Assembly (NCBI GenBank): GCA_033032175.1
Contig: CM065320.1
Coordinates: forward strand, 3,720,001 to 3,784,000
Length of the DNA stretch: 64,000 nt
Reading direction: 5' to 3'
From: Saturnia japonica
Lineage: Eukaryota; Arthropoda; Insecta; Lepidoptera; Saturniidae
A program made the translations under genes and the position numbers. Under the pieces are notes generated by a model. The model had not been told where the DNA came from. It made no database searches and saw only the letters and a program-made list of their open reading frames with translations. Numbering within the stretch: position 1 is the first letter of the stretch; each line of letters opens with the position of its first letter. Positions 11,860-23,736 of this stretch are shown here, piece after piece.

Positions 11860-12810
11860 CAAAAAAAAAAACACTCATATTTTAAATTTCCCATTACCAA
11901 GTAATGATTTGATGTTTTGGTAAGTCTTCACAAATTACTCAATGTGCTTGATCTTTAATCGTGCTTTAATGACTCGATTTCGTGTCTGCTGTTAAGTGAC
12001 GATGAGGTCCAAGTTACCACATGCTAAGCCAAGTGGGCTTCCAAGTGCAGCTGCCGGAACATACCTGATGCTTGGCCGCAAACTTTCAACTTGAGGAAGG
12101 AAGCTAGCTATGCAAATATAAACATATAAATCTTTAATAATAATATTATAATATTGTAGGTAATTATTAAATGGACACTGTATATGAAAACACAGAATTT
12201 ATGAAAATCTTCTATATATACTCAAACTAAGTAGATACCTACCGTCTAATGAAGATTCGATGAAAATTAGTTCAGTAAGTAGGTAGTTTTTTTTGTGATC
12301 ACGCGTAACATGATATAGTACATATAGTCAAAAGTATTAGTTAACTCCATATTTTTCGTAAAAAAAAAAAAATTAAAAACATCGCAGTTTCGAATATGGT
12401 TTGGAATTTTTAGATTTATTTTTACATCTAGTAATATCAATCTAGTAACGTAAATCTACGCCAATTTTATTATACAATCGAATCATAAAAAACCTGTTTT
12501 ATATTAAAATCCGCGGTGTCGTTTAATATATTAGTGATAAATTAGATGACATCATACATTCCCATTTATGAATGTGAACTGAACCGAACATGTAGCCTAT
12601 CTTGTTAAATACATCACTTCCACACACAGTAGGCGTCAAGTCACACTTTGGTATGCGATCTCATTGACGAACGTTGAACCGGGAACTACCAGCCGACGCT
12701 CTTCCTATCACAATACATTCAGATTCATTATTACTTGATACTTACGTTTACTTATAATAACAGTAATGATGTTTAAGTTAAATCAATACCAATTACAAAT
12801 GTATTAAGTA
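11860..12810. other. Spacer, no gene seen
   Basis: AT-rich with moderately G+C-rich patches at 11998-12110 and 12650-12710. Neither shows a coding frame with splice signals. Confidence 0.4.
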
Positions 12811-13553
12811 CTAGCTGTGCCCTACGGTTTCACCCGTGTTAATTTTATACGACAAACATCGCCAACGCATCCGTGTAGCCCATCGTAAACACTGAACATC
12901 GCATCCCGCAAGGACAAATTATTTTAATTCTCTATTACTAAACTATTTGTCCAAACAACATGCTATAAAGGCCAAAGTTTAACTACATAAATAATGCCAA
13001 TAAATCACTTATTAATATTTAACAAATTTTTGTAATAAAATAACTTATTGTGGCATACGCATAAGAAATAGGCATATGCTATCGCGAACTTTTTTTAGAT
13101 ATACTAAGGGCCAACATTTTTGTAAAACATTATATTATATTTACAATATCTGGTGCTTGGTGTCTTAAAAAACAAAAAAAGAAAAACATCTATCTAGGTA
13201 AACTTGGAATGTAAAACATTATCTAAATGCAAAGTTTCATCGAAATCGTTGGAGCCGTTTGCCAGAAACCAATTATATATTTATACAATAATTGCTCACT
13301 TAATATAATAACATATCATTAACCATTACGCCAAAGCACGTGGATAAAGCAGTTCAGGAACACTTCCACCTCCGACTTACTTAACAAAAATCAATATTAG
13401 TTGTAGTAGCCTAATGTCACATAGCCTATATTATTCCTCGTGAATTTGTCTATCATATACGAAAATAATTTTTCAAATCCGACTGGGAGTTCCTGTGATT
13501 AACTTGTTTAAATAAATAAACAACTCTTCTGCTTTATTATATTATAGTATAGA
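12811..13553 (-). mobile_element. Helitron-like non-autonomous element
   Basis: On the minus strand it runs from TCTATACTATAATATAATAA at 13553 to CTAG at 12811, with A before TC and T after CTAG: perfect Helitron termini. The 3' end carries the G+C-rich 'gggcacagCTAG' type sequence. It is the best-defined copy of the family also seen at 1051-1687 and 31661-32285. Confidence 0.7.
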
Positions 13554-13734
13554 TAGGTTACGAATTATCGCTAGTCAAAGTTCTTTAATTTTGTCACTGA
13601 CACACTCACCGACCATCAAAACTCCAAGGTAACTTCTAGCAGTGTTACAAACTTCAAACTTTTAATTTTAGTTAGCGTTTAGCCTATAAAGGGAGGAAGG
13701 AATGAAAAATCCTGATTTTCGATGTTTTCATCCT

Positions 13735-14060
13735 GACGTGAAACCCAAGTTCTCCGTCAAACTATTAGAGATATCGAAATACCGCCTTAGCAAAATTATT
13801 TAATAATATGATGAGAGTTTTCTGATAGTATATAAAACTAGAAGGTCTGGAGTACCTGATGTGGAATACTAAGAGCCCCGCCAAACTATAAGAGATATCG
13901 AAATGCCACCTTAGTAAAAGTTATTCAATCTGATGAGCATTTTCTAATTATCCACAAAAATCTAAGATCTAGAGTAATTCATGTGAAGACCCAAAGAGCC
14001 CAGCCAAACTGTAAAAGATATTGAAAAAATGCCGCTTTATTGAAAATTAGTTCTGTGGAT
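13735..14060. repeat. Degenerate tandem repeat, about 124-bp unit, three copies
   Basis: The phrase 'caaactattagagatatcga' recurs in diverged form near 13758, 13882 and 14005. Each is followed by a 'ccgcctta'-like word and a 'gatgag...ttttct' word. The spacing is about 124 bp. It lies between Helitron-like termini and resembles the central repeats of the other elements in this window. Confidence 0.6.
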
Positions 14061-14261
14061 TTATTTATACACTTTATAATATTAGTTTAGACAATAACAT
14101 TTCTGTTTACCTACCTAATAACATACATGCATTGCTGCATACAGCTGTTTGCAATATCGCGACAATTTTTAGTTTTTGCAGCGCACGCGAAGAAAGTATA
14201 TCTTTAGGCATTTTTTTTTTGCTTTTTTTAAAACTATCGACATTTTTATGAGGAATAAATT

Positions 14262-14406
14262 ATAATATAGCCTATGTTACTCACTGATACGTCGCTGAAT
14301 TTTATATTGGTGAAATTTTTTTTAAATAGGTTCAGTAGTTTTTGAGTTTATCCATTACAAACTAAAAATAAAATCTTTCCTCTTTATAATATTAGTAAGT
14401 ATAGGA
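14262..14406 (-). mobile_element. Helitron-like 5'-end fragment
   Basis: The block 'atagcctatgttactc...tctttcctctttataatatt' ends at 14406 with the complement starting TCCTATACTTACTAATATTA. A matching block occurs at 35590-35745. The 3' half is absent or decayed. Confidence 0.5.
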
Positions 14407-14649
14407 AATATAGAAGTATATTAGATGTAGACTAACTCATGATAAGTTGTAATTCTATCCACCTGTAGCGATGATTGCGTCATAGAGCAACACATAGGCG
14501 TGGCAAATAGATCTCTGTGGTGGCAATGTTACCAAAAATTATATGTTACGTACCTCAACGTTCTCGAAATAGATTACTTGGATGTTTAGTGCATAATAAA
14601 CCAATGATAAACATAGAATTGACAAACATAATCGTACTCAAACATTTAA

Positions 14650-14960
14650 CAGGATTATTTTATGTCACGATGTCGCAATCAGACATACAATCCCCAGGGA
14701 ACTCATTCCACAACCAGAGCGCTTGCGCAAGGAAACTCATCTGAAATCGGACTTTCCGCCATTATTTAGATTCCAAGGTGAAAGGATGAACTGTCTGCAG
14801 ATGGTGATGCCGAGTGGTGCGATGGTAGAAACTAATCGTTGGCATCATGTCGAACAATTTCTCGGAACACAACCCGTTATACAAGGGGTACACGCACAAA
14901 GAAACGAAGTCCCTCCATATTCTCATAGCCCCTAACTCAGAAGTCAAGGATGTAAGTTGA
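14650..14960 (-). pseudogene. LINE reverse-transcriptase C-terminal relic
   Basis: The minus strand reads LTSELGAMRIWRDF, SLCVYPLYNGLCSEKLFDM, FYHRTTRHHHLQTVHPF and later LWLWNEFPGD. This is the C-terminal region typical of insect non-LTR retrotransposon ORF2 ('...YHRTTRH...HP...LWNELP'), downstream of the RT core. Frame changes occur near 14760. Plus-strand frames here are antisense shadows. The clade is uncertain. Confidence 0.6.
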
Positions 14961-15239
14961 TTCCTAACTTTTTAATAAGTCCTGACCACACTAAATCAAT
15001 TGTATATATATATATAATCGTAACCAAAATCGAAACTATGAACCTCGTGGTTGTAAACAAATATCTTGATCGCTTCAAGACGAAGCTTTTATACACTAAA
15101 TAATTTATGATCGCTCCTGTGGTACGCTTGTACGGACACGAACCTGACCTTTCGTTAAAGGCAAACATTGTGATGAAACCATAGCATGGTGGTAGGGCAT
15201 TTTCTAATACTCGTCTAGCTTGTTACCATCTAGATGGAA

Positions 15240-15320
15240 TTTTTTTTTTAGATCTGACTACACTGTTAGCCTTAGGGGCCCTGAAGCCGCTGCGGCTTTT
15301 ACAGCTTCACCGAACTTGGT
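15240..15320 (-). mobile_element. Jockey-family 3' end, strongly 5'-truncated
   Basis: After a T run come the same roughly 80 bases that end the long Jockey copies: ctgttagccttaggggccct, then the ccgctgcggcttttac word. The flanks tagatggaa (15231-15239) and tagttggaa (15321-15329) differ at one base and fit a 9-bp target duplication. This is a classic truncated LINE insertion. Confidence 0.75.
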
Positions 15321-15329
15321 TAGTTGGAA

Positions 15330-15998
15330 ACTAATTTAATTTCAAATTGGTATTTAATTTGATTAATAGTGGGTATAAAGATAACTAGTAAAAAATTATA
15401 AGTTTTTTAAGAGTTAAAACTAAATAGGATCAATTAATAAATTACCAAACAGATTAAGGTAAAATATAACATATTATGTTCTTGTCAATATTTTGAAAAT
15501 ATTATCAATAATTTTATTAATATTATCCAAGACTGTTTTGGATCTGTACAATGAAAAGCAATGAATTGATTAAAGTCGGCATTAGTACAAAAGTTATGCA
15601 GCGAAGCATCGTTGGACATAATATTTGCTTTACCTCAGTTCTCTTTGATTGTGCGTTCACAAAACCTTATTGAAGACAGTTGCCACGTTGTATATGTGAA
15701 CTATAGTTATAAACACGCATAAAAACTACTGCATAATGCGTACGCAAGCTGAACACCCACGTTGCAAATTCCTGTCCATTATCGCTTCAATCCCACGGGC
15801 TCACGTGACACACAGAAGCCAATTCTCGACGGCGCGGCTCGACGCGGTAGCGCACTAAACACTGTAGAGATTTACTTGTTGTGTACTTACAATTTTTTCA
15901 GTAGATTATGCGAAAAGTATGCTCTGGGTCAGAATCATAACAGAATCCGATTGAATTCGAATTTCGGATGTGTGTTCGGCGTTATCTATATTAATAAA
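15330..15998. other. Spacer, no gene seen
   Basis: AT-rich until 15740, then a G+C-richer patch around 15740-15860 containing cgacggcgcggctcgacgcg. A plus frame of 102 codons crosses the patch and runs into the Helitron-like element at 15999, so it is unlikely to be a gene. Confidence 0.4.
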
Positions 15999-16809
15999 TC
16001 TGTAGTCCTGTCTGTACTTTTAATATTTATCCAAAATTTCCCGATAGGCACACTATATGAAAGATATTGATCACAAATATACCATTAAATTTTTTTTGTC
16101 GGTCTGTATGTCCGGATTTAACTCAAAAACAGCTTCACCGATTCTTATGAAATTTTGTACACGGGATGCATATGTCATCGGCCAATTGACAGGGATTAAG
16201 AAGTTTCAATATTACTTTTAGAAAACGTTAAATTTTTTTATTAAAAAAACTTATTTTCTTCAATTCCTGGCCAATTTTGATGAAATTTTGTACACGGTAA
16301 GTATTAGTAGTTATTCCATCAATTATAAGTTACGAGAATTTTCAATAAAACTTTCAGGAATCGTAAAAAAAATAATTTCCAAGAATATAAAATTTTATTA
16401 ATTCTTAAATGATTTTGATGAAATTTTGTAAGTGCAAGGAAAATCCAAGTATTTACACAGTAATGGGCTATTAGAGTTGTCAATATTACATCTAGAAGTA
16501 CAAAAATAAAGTTCCAAAAATTTAATTTTCATCAATTTTCAACCGATTCTGATCAAATTTTGTAGACGGGAAACATATGTTATACTATAATAGAGAGGCT
16601 TTAAGAATTGTTAATAACGCATTAGAAATTGTAAATTAGAATAATAGTTTTCAACCGATTTTGATGAAAATTGTACACGGGACATACATACCACTCCTCA
16701 ATTGATACAGCATATGAATTGTCAACAATATGAGTAAAAATAAAATAACCGGATGTTAATAACTACTGCATAGTAACAAACGCGTGAGGAGCCGCGGGCA
16801 CACCGCTAG
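15999..16809 (+). mobile_element. Helitron-like element with internal tandem units
   Basis: It begins TC after A and ends CTAG before T (16806-16809), with the G+C-rich 3' word 'gccgcgggcacaccgCTAG'. Five diverged copies of a 'cgattttgatgaaattttgt' module start near 16133, 16267, 16403, 16540 and 16651, spaced about 111-137 bp. A sister with four modules is at 21065-21687. Central tandem repeats are known in some Helitron groups. There is no coding capacity. Confidence 0.7.
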
Positions 16810-16845
16810 TAAGTACTTATATAATTCTGTTGTTGGAATATTTAT

Positions 16846-16957
16846 CTTTCGCGGCTGAGTGCCCTCTGCGCTCGCCCCCAAGTCCGAAGAAGCTGTAAAA
16901 GCCGCAGCAGCTTCAGGGCCCCTAAGGGCTCAGTGTAGTCAGATCTATAAAAAAAAA
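16846..16957 (+). mobile_element. Jockey-family 3' end with 11-bp target duplication
   Basis: This is a 112-bp insertion of the conserved Jockey 3' end in plus orientation, ending in a poly-A run. It is flanked by exact GGAATATTTAT at 16835-16845 and 16958-16968. It is extremely 5'-truncated. Confidence 0.85.
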
Positions 16958-16979
16958 GGAATATTTATATTTTAGTCTA

Positions 16980-17225
16980 AAATTTTATTCAACAAGACAA
17001 TCTATAACAATTAGGAAAACCAACTTTAATGACTTTGAGGAGTTCCCTGGTGTATCTTCGAAGTCAAAGGTCCAATGCGACCACCCTTGAGGTATCTTCA
17101 CTTTCCGACAAAAAAAAGAATAATCTAATTGGTCCCTAAGCAAAGAAGTTAAGGCTGAACATCCATAAAAACAATATAGACATTGGAATTGAGAACCTCC
17201 TCCTTTTTCTGAAGTTAGTTAAAAA
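16980..17225 (+). repeat. Interspersed repeat tail
   Basis: Contains the phrases 'attcaacaagacaatctata' and 'gagaacctcctcctttttct' followed by gaagttagttaaaaa. From general familiarity this tail recurs in moth and butterfly DNA; it is not otherwise duplicated in this window. The family is not assigned. Confidence 0.35.
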
Positions 17226-17399
17226 TAGATATACGCGTAATTTAAGAATACTTAACATAATTATAATAACGAATTAAGATCATTTTAAGAATTAATAAAG
17301 CTCATAAAGTTAACTTAACATTATTATATTACCTCATAAAACTATAACCCACCAAACAAAGACTACTTTATAAAAGAGTACCTATTGTAAAAGGAAATT

Positions 17400-17593
17400 T
17401 TATTTAGAGGTTTGTTTATTATTACCACATGTAGATAGATACATTCGCCAGTACACGTCGTCGTAAACGTTCATTACAAGATATGGTTCGTTATTGTTTA
17501 CGAAGCACGGACCACCAGACGGCCGCGGCAGGTTCAAATGTAGGTGCAACGATAAGTCCCCCGCGAAGTCATCATCCAATCTCTGCTCAATAC
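17400..17593 (-). CDS. Candidate terminal exon of an unrecognised host gene
   Basis: On the minus strand an acceptor (ctgtag at 17599-17594) is followed by 64 open codons ending in TAA. They include DDDFAGDLSLHLHLNLPRP, PCFVNNNEPYLVMNVYDD and VYWRMYLSTCG. An AATAAA signal overlaps the stop. The composition (alternating Leu/His, many Asn, Asp and Tyr) looks protein-like. I do not recognise the family. The polypyrimidine tract is weak, and two plus-strand frames are also partly open, so it could be a G+C-rich non-coding element. No upstream exon was identified. Confidence 0.35.
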
Positions 17594-18889
17594 CTACAGT
17601 TGTATTTTGTTAAATATTATTTTTAAACATCCTAAACAGAAGTGCACCACATGTGCTGCCACCTGACCTCTCTGAGCTTTCCCACGGTGAGCGACGACGA
17701 GCCCTTCAAACACGAGTTTTGCCGCTAACGTTATCAACCTTAAGTTCTTTACTATAAAACTGAACTGAAACTCGACACATTATGAAATAGCGCTTGTGAT
17801 GTGACTAGCGCGTTCTCGGGAGCAAATGTCTCGGCTGCAACGAGGCTTAAAACGTTTTTTCTGTTTACTTAAATGATCTGGTGATTGTTTTTTAATTTAT
17901 TTTGTCGTTCAACATCGTCATGTGGTTCCAATCAGAATTCGTAGAGACTTTTAATTTTTTGTAATCGATTATTGGTAACCAAGCTACGATAGAGGCAGAC
18001 ATTTTAAACCCATAAATAATACTTACTTGTACTTACATACTTTACTGAAGAATTAATTGCGAAAAGAATGTAAAATCCACTTGTGACAATCTGTGCGAAA
18101 GTGACAGACAATGCACAGCTTAAACTGGCGAGTCTCTAGGATCATGAAATTTTGCACCTGTGTCCTATAAAGGAGATGAGCACTAAGAATAAACTTTTGA
18201 AAATTTTTCCTACGAACAATATATTTATAAAATAAAAACAGTATTGCTAAGTTTTTATGCTATATTTTTTATAATGGGGATTTAAAAAGGGTAAATTGTG
18301 ACGTTATTACATAGTAGAGATTGTAGAGATATGTAGTAAGTATTTAATAAAATCAAATAGACATCCCGCAGTGCGTCACCCCTTATTGCAACATCTGTCG
18401 TAGGTACAAAGCACTGCTTGCTATCCACGTAGGTATATTGTGTTGATCACTGGTTTTATACATTTTAGGTGCTTTATCCTAGAATATTATTTTTTTTAAT
18501 ATAAAATAATTTGTTAGCCTATTGCAAATAAAAATAATAGCACATGAATGAAATTGTTGTTTGTTTTATTGTTGTTATTAAAAATTCGTAAATAAATTAT
18601 TGTATTCGAAAAACAATGTTCTACAATTGAGATTCTGGAATTACAGCACCTGCCAATACACATTAAAATACATAATATTATATAATGGTTATAATTATGG
18701 TATTATTTAGGTATGTCTAGTGAGTGTATTGAGTTGTGCGAAATATTATTTACCTACATAAAATAATTATTGAGTTTTCTTAATCCTTTATAGTTTTCTA
18801 AACCCCTGAATATTCGAATACTGCACAAATTGTAAAATGTAATCTTACAATTTATTACTTGATATTTTTACAACCTATGGCCTAAGAAG
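17594..18889. other. Spacer with one G+C-rich patch
   Basis: 17640-17730 is G+C-rich and stays open in frames on both strands, so no coding call is safe. The rest is AT-rich with no gene seen. Confidence 0.4.
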
Positions 18890-19305
18890 GCCTCAAATCA
18901 CGAATATGACTTTTTTATCTGTATAATTGACTTATTAAATTCAAAAATAGCATTACCGATTTCAATGAAATTTTGTATTAAGGGCAGTATGTGTCATTCG
19001 TCAATAATTGACTATTGAAATTATTTAGATTCATTGATAATTTTAAAATTTCAATGTACATTTTATCTTGGATCAAGGTGTAATTGATTTTTCATGTTTA
19101 TGATATGGTGTTGCTGCTTTCGAACACTACAATCTGGTGTAGGTACTCGGTTAAAAAATGACAATTTTGGACTGAAGCGGTTTTGCTTTTATACCCCTCA
19201 AATGATAGACTCTAGGATTGTCAATTAAAATACTTTTAAAATGACAAACATAAAAAGTAAAAATAAAATTACGAGACGAAAATATTTATTGCGCGTGTGG
19301 AGCAT
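18890..19305 (+). mobile_element. Decayed relative of the tandem-unit Helitrons
   Basis: Shares 'ttcaatgaaattttgtatta' near 18960 and the late 'aaataaaattacgagac' word near 19260 with 15999-16809 and 21065-21687. Its termini are not recognisable. Confidence 0.4.
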
Positions 19306-21064
19306 TGAGATATCATTTATTTTATAGAAATAAATTCAATGGTGTGGTAAGTTCACGGAAACAGCTATTAGTCATCCTGATTATGACCATTATTAAGGTT
19401 TTTTTCCTACAAATATTGAACAACATAATAATTATTTGTGAGAGGTAGTAGTTAATATTTTCTAATAACTACTTAATAATATACTCTAACGGTTTTGTAC
19501 AGATAATAGCCGTCATCGAAACGATATAGCGAGCAAGTGCCAAATGAATATTATTGCCTTTAAAAGCGGCAAATAAAGTGAGGAACTGAACGTATTTAGC
19601 TATTAATTACACACGGGTTGTTATTCCGTCGGACAAGGAAACGGCGCGGCGCGGCGCAGCGCGCGCTTCGAGCCGTCTTGTGACGTCACGCACCGAATTA
19701 ACTCAATTCCGAGAATTGAACCGTTGTATGTCAGTGCACTTGTCTCGATTGCCGGCACACGTGTGGACCTCGTACATTGTAAGCAATACTAACCACTATT
19801 GGAAATGTTGGTATTAACCGTATATGTATTACATATACTACTACAACCGTACTTAACTACGTACAGTGTTGATGCAAAATATTGTAGTACAGTATAGAAA
19901 TTATATATAATGAAATCAATTAATGGTTTTTATTTATTAGGGTACAAAATTCTACTTAACTTGAACGTAATACCTATCGTGATATTCGTGATACAAGAAT
20001 ACAGCCTACTTCCAATTATGTTTAACGTAAAATGAGTTTTAAAAACAAAGAATATTCTAAAGAAGTAATGTTAGTGAATAAGTAAGTTCAGATAGTTAAT
20101 CTCTAAAAATACTCATTTAATTTTAAAAATTATCATGCTACATTTTCCGTGAGTGCTAAGCTATTTTATTATAATTATTAAATTATACATATATTGTAAC
20201 TGAAGCGAACGAAGTCGCAGACGGTTGCTAGTAACGTAAGAAAAGAGGAATATAGTTAAAAAAAAGCATGTTTATCGTTTTTGATTTTGTTAATAAAATT
20301 AACTTTACGACTACTTACAATGAAACCGAGCTATTAGCGTACAAACGTAGTATGAAAGCGTTAAAAATGAAATCATTTTAACAATGTGTACTTTAGAATC
20401 CACAAGTTTTGTAAGGGGCTACATCAGCGGGAGAGCGTGTGTTATTAATATTATTACGCTATATCGCCGCGACGCGATGTGTGCGGTGTAACCGAATGAA
20501 GTCTTACGTGTTTCTTCAAATATTTGCGTTTCTTTCCTAACTAGTATTCAATTAAAGACTTAATAATAAGTTTATGTAAACTGTGACACAATCCGCTCTG
20601 GTCTTCTGTCTTATGCAGCTTTAGACTTGATGGATTAATGTGGACAATAATCATATCAAAACGTCAAAACAATCAAATCATTTGGACAGCTTCATTGGCT
20701 CCGAAAATGTGCAGCAAAAACTGATTTACTCATTTTTGTTAACACGATTTTTATTTTACATACCTACCTACATAGTATATATATATTATGCGAAGATTAT
20801 ACATAATTTCTAAAGAGTATGCTACAATAATGATATATAGTTATTTACATAATAATGTCCACACAGTAATTTCCTAAAGCCCCCACATCATTTACATTGG
20901 TTTTCTAAATAAGCTGTGCAATGATGATTTCTTGCCAACCCTATCCTAAACAACAAGTAGTCGGTATTACAATTACCTGTTGTTCAAAGTTTAGGGACTG
21001 CTTTCTATACGAAGACCTTTTTTTCTATCTATGTGCATTAGAAAAAACCTGTTCTATTAATAAA
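19306..21064. other. Spacer with a G+C-rich core and a Helitron 3' end
   Basis: AT-rich overall. 19618-19700 is strongly CpG-rich (ggcgcggcgcggcgcagcgc). A Helitron-type 3' end, 'gaagtcgcagacggttgCTAG', lies at 20211-20231. No coding exon was recognised. Confidence 0.45.
19618..19700. promoter_or_regulatory. CpG-rich island with a tgacgtca core
   Basis: A short block of near-pure G+C followed by tgacgtcacgc, which contains a perfect CRE-type palindrome TGACGTCA near 19680. It could be a regulatory element; neither use nor target is shown by the sequence. Confidence 0.25.
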
Positions 21065-21687
21065 TCTATCAAAAAATTGTACTGTAATTGTAATATTTTT
21101 CGATAGATATACCATATGAACGATATTAATCACGATATATAGCATAGCATATATATATATATATATAGCATATTCTTGGCCGATTTTAATAAAATTTTGT
21201 ACACGGGATGGCGATGAGGATTTTCAATAACATTTTTAGGGATCGTAAAAAAATTGCAAAAATTTAAAATTATGTTAATTCTTATCTGATTTTGATGATA
21301 TTTTGTACTCGGGAAGTATAAGTAATTACTATCAATAAGGTTTGTTAAAAATATTTTAATATTGTAAAAAAAAAAAAAACAATATTTAATTAATTTTAAT
21401 TCTCAACCACTTTTGACACAATTTCGTAGGCAGTATGCAATTGATACAATTTGGTTGATAGGGTTATAAGAATCGTCAATAATAGTTTCAGAATAATGTT
21501 TAAAAAAAGACTATTCTGATAATTGTCAACCAATTTTGATGAGAATTGTACACGGAAGTACATGCCATTCCTCAATCGATAGGCTGTATGAATTGTCAAT
21601 AATATGTATAAGTAAAAATAAAATTACGGGATAAAAATAATTGCTGTGTAATAACAAACGCGTGCGGAACCGCGGGAACACCGCTAG
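21065..21687 (+). mobile_element. Helitron-like element with internal tandem units
   Basis: A|TC start at 21065 and CTAG|T end at 21684-21687, with 'gaaccgcgggaacaccgCTAG' as the 3' end. Four diverged 'gattttgatgaaattttgta' modules begin near 21177, 21281, 21402 and 21526. It is a sister of 15999-16809 with one module fewer. Confidence 0.7.
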
Positions 21688-21694
21688 TTTTTAA

Positions 21695-22620
21695 TATATT
21701 TTAACATTTTTGATTTTTTCATTCATAATAGTCACCATCGCCTGTAAATCCTTAGAAGACGATGCAAGTAATATTTGATCATCATCGTAAAGAAGACATT
21801 TGACGAGTAACTCGTTCATACTCAGTCCACAATCATTCAGTGAAGTATTGGAAAGAAAGGGAATTAATGTGAATGCAAAGAAGACGAAAGTTGTGGTATT
21901 TGAAAAGGAAGAGAGCATGACAGAAGTATGTATCCGGGTTGGTGGCAACGAACTAGAGCAACTTAATGAGTTTGTATATCTACTTGAGATCGTTGTTTAC
22001 TAGGGATGAAAAGTGTGAAAGTGATACTGAAAAGAGAATAAATGATGGTAACATGGTGAATGGGGTGTTGCACGTCTTTATGAACAGCCACAAAATTTCT
22101 ACAAAATCTCGTCTGGCTGTATATAGAAGAGTGTTGGTTCCAACATTCATGTACGGAAGACAAAGCTGGGTGTGGCTGAAAAAGTATGAAAGTAAAATAA
22201 ATGCATGAGAAATCAGAGCGCTGAGAAATATGACTGAAATTGAATGACAGGATAAGTAATAGTGTGATAAAAGAATACTGTGGTGGGAAAGAAAATATAA
22301 TCATACGGATTGAGAAAGGGATGCTGAGATGTTTGGGCTTGTAGAGAGGATTAATGAAAGAAGAATGATTAGAAAGATTTATAAGACGAGCGTGAATGGT
22401 AATGTTGCAAGAGGAAGGCCTAGACGAACGTTCCACGATCAAATCGGGGACGTTCTGAACAAAGGTTAGATCATGAGTACTCTAAACTGATGAGCATACA
22501 TGAAACTATAGATGAATGTTGTTGATGAAAGATGTATGCCAAGATCGTAGCAAATGGAAGTACTTGGTCTCTGCCAACCCCGTTGGGAAATAGGTGTGAT
22601 TTATGTACGTGTGTATGTAT
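21695..22620. pseudogene. RTE-like LINE relic with an inverted 5' part
   Basis: At 21695-21838 the minus strand reads LLVKCLLYDDDQILLASSS and LQAMVTIMNEKIKN, the RT catalytic YxDD region (YDDD here). Directly next to it, the plus strand from 21841 reads LERKGINVNAKKTKVVVFE, the residues that should follow. It then continues with GGNELEQLNEFVYL, SLFTRDEKCESDTEKRIN, LVPTFMYGRQSWVW and RGRPRR to about 22600. The 5' part is inverted relative to the 3' part at one clean junction. Stops and frame changes make it inactive. The family resembles RTE-type elements of Lepidoptera. Confidence 0.7.
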
Positions 22621-23736
22621 TTTTGGTTGTCATAGTACAAACAATGTTCAGTTTGAAATCATATTGCCGGCTGTGTGGTTATTTCATATAGGTCGTAAAA
22701 TGTCGTATGAAATTTTATTCTATAGTACCTATACATGGGACAATCAGACCCGCTACAAGGCTTCCGGGTGCTGATTGATTTTTATTATTGCCGGATCCCG
22801 GACTCTTCTTCATGCATCACTCAACCCGACACTTGTATGGTAACCTATTGGACATTGTAATAGTGTTTAAAGACGATATAAATAGCTCCTTATCTACTTG
22901 TACGGTAGAAAACTATTTCACGTTTATAATATTTGGTATAGATTGGGATTAATTATGAACACACATAAATGTCTTGTATTTATTAAAAATATCATTCACT
23001 TTCAACGATGTTTACTCAGGTAAATATTTTTAGTATACTGTAGTTTCATACAATTTTTTTACAAACATGAGAAAAAAAAAACCTTTTATACATTATTTTT
23101 TCTTTATTTACTCTAGTGTTGTCTTTAGTCAGTTGGAAATAATTATAAAATTCTTAACGATTTAAAAATAAATACCTGCATGACATAAATATTTATACTT
23201 ATGGTGAATAAAACATATTGAATAAAACGTTCTTTTTGTGTAAAAATAGCTTAACAGATCCATCTATTCTGCAACGTTCAAAGACGTTTTAGTTATTTAT
23301 TATTAAGCTTTCCCTTTATAATAACATAGAACGTCTCCAACAATATAATTTCACCGTTGCTTGTGATGTTCCACACGGGACACAAATTATCGACTCGTTT
23401 TGATCCCACGCCTAAAATAAAATATCATATTTCCTGTCAGTCGAAACGAAGTAAGCATTCGAGTTTTTTTTTTTAACTAAACGATTTTTTCTTGAACGTC
23501 AATTTTTTAAGGTGTTGCATGTGATGTATGTTTGTACAATATGCGCGACTTGTGCATTACAAGTGCTAGTTTTTATATCAGCTGCTAATTAAAGATACTT
23601 ACTTGATTTGGATTTTGAATACTATTAAATAAATAATAAATTTGTATTTTCGATGTAGGTACTACGAAATTCTCTAAAAATATATCGCATGTAAAGTCAA
23701 ACATATATTGTACAGGATTAGAAAGTATCCTAAATA
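22621..23736. other. AT-rich spacer, no gene seen
   Basis: No coding exon, inverted ends or long tandem repeats were recognised in this stretch. Confidence 0.5.

Noticed and set aside
14517..14935. Two plus-strand frames of 70-75 codons
   Set aside because: They are antisense to a recognisable LINE reverse-transcriptase C-terminus on the minus strand.
15240..16957. A single 1.7-kb transposon with inverted terminal repeats
   Set aside because: The two inverted ends are separate truncated Jockey 3' ends. One has its own exact 11-bp duplication and the other a near-match 9-bp one.
17640..17760. Open frames on both strands beside the 17.4-kb exon
   Set aside because: Plus (FPTVSDDEPFKHEFCR) and minus (FEGLVVAHRGKAQRGQ) readings are equally open. 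Splice signals are weak for both, so no coding call is justified.
21963..22442. 159-codon minus frame
   Set aside because: It is the antisense of the RTE-like RT relic; Ser/Phe/Ile-rich shadow composition.
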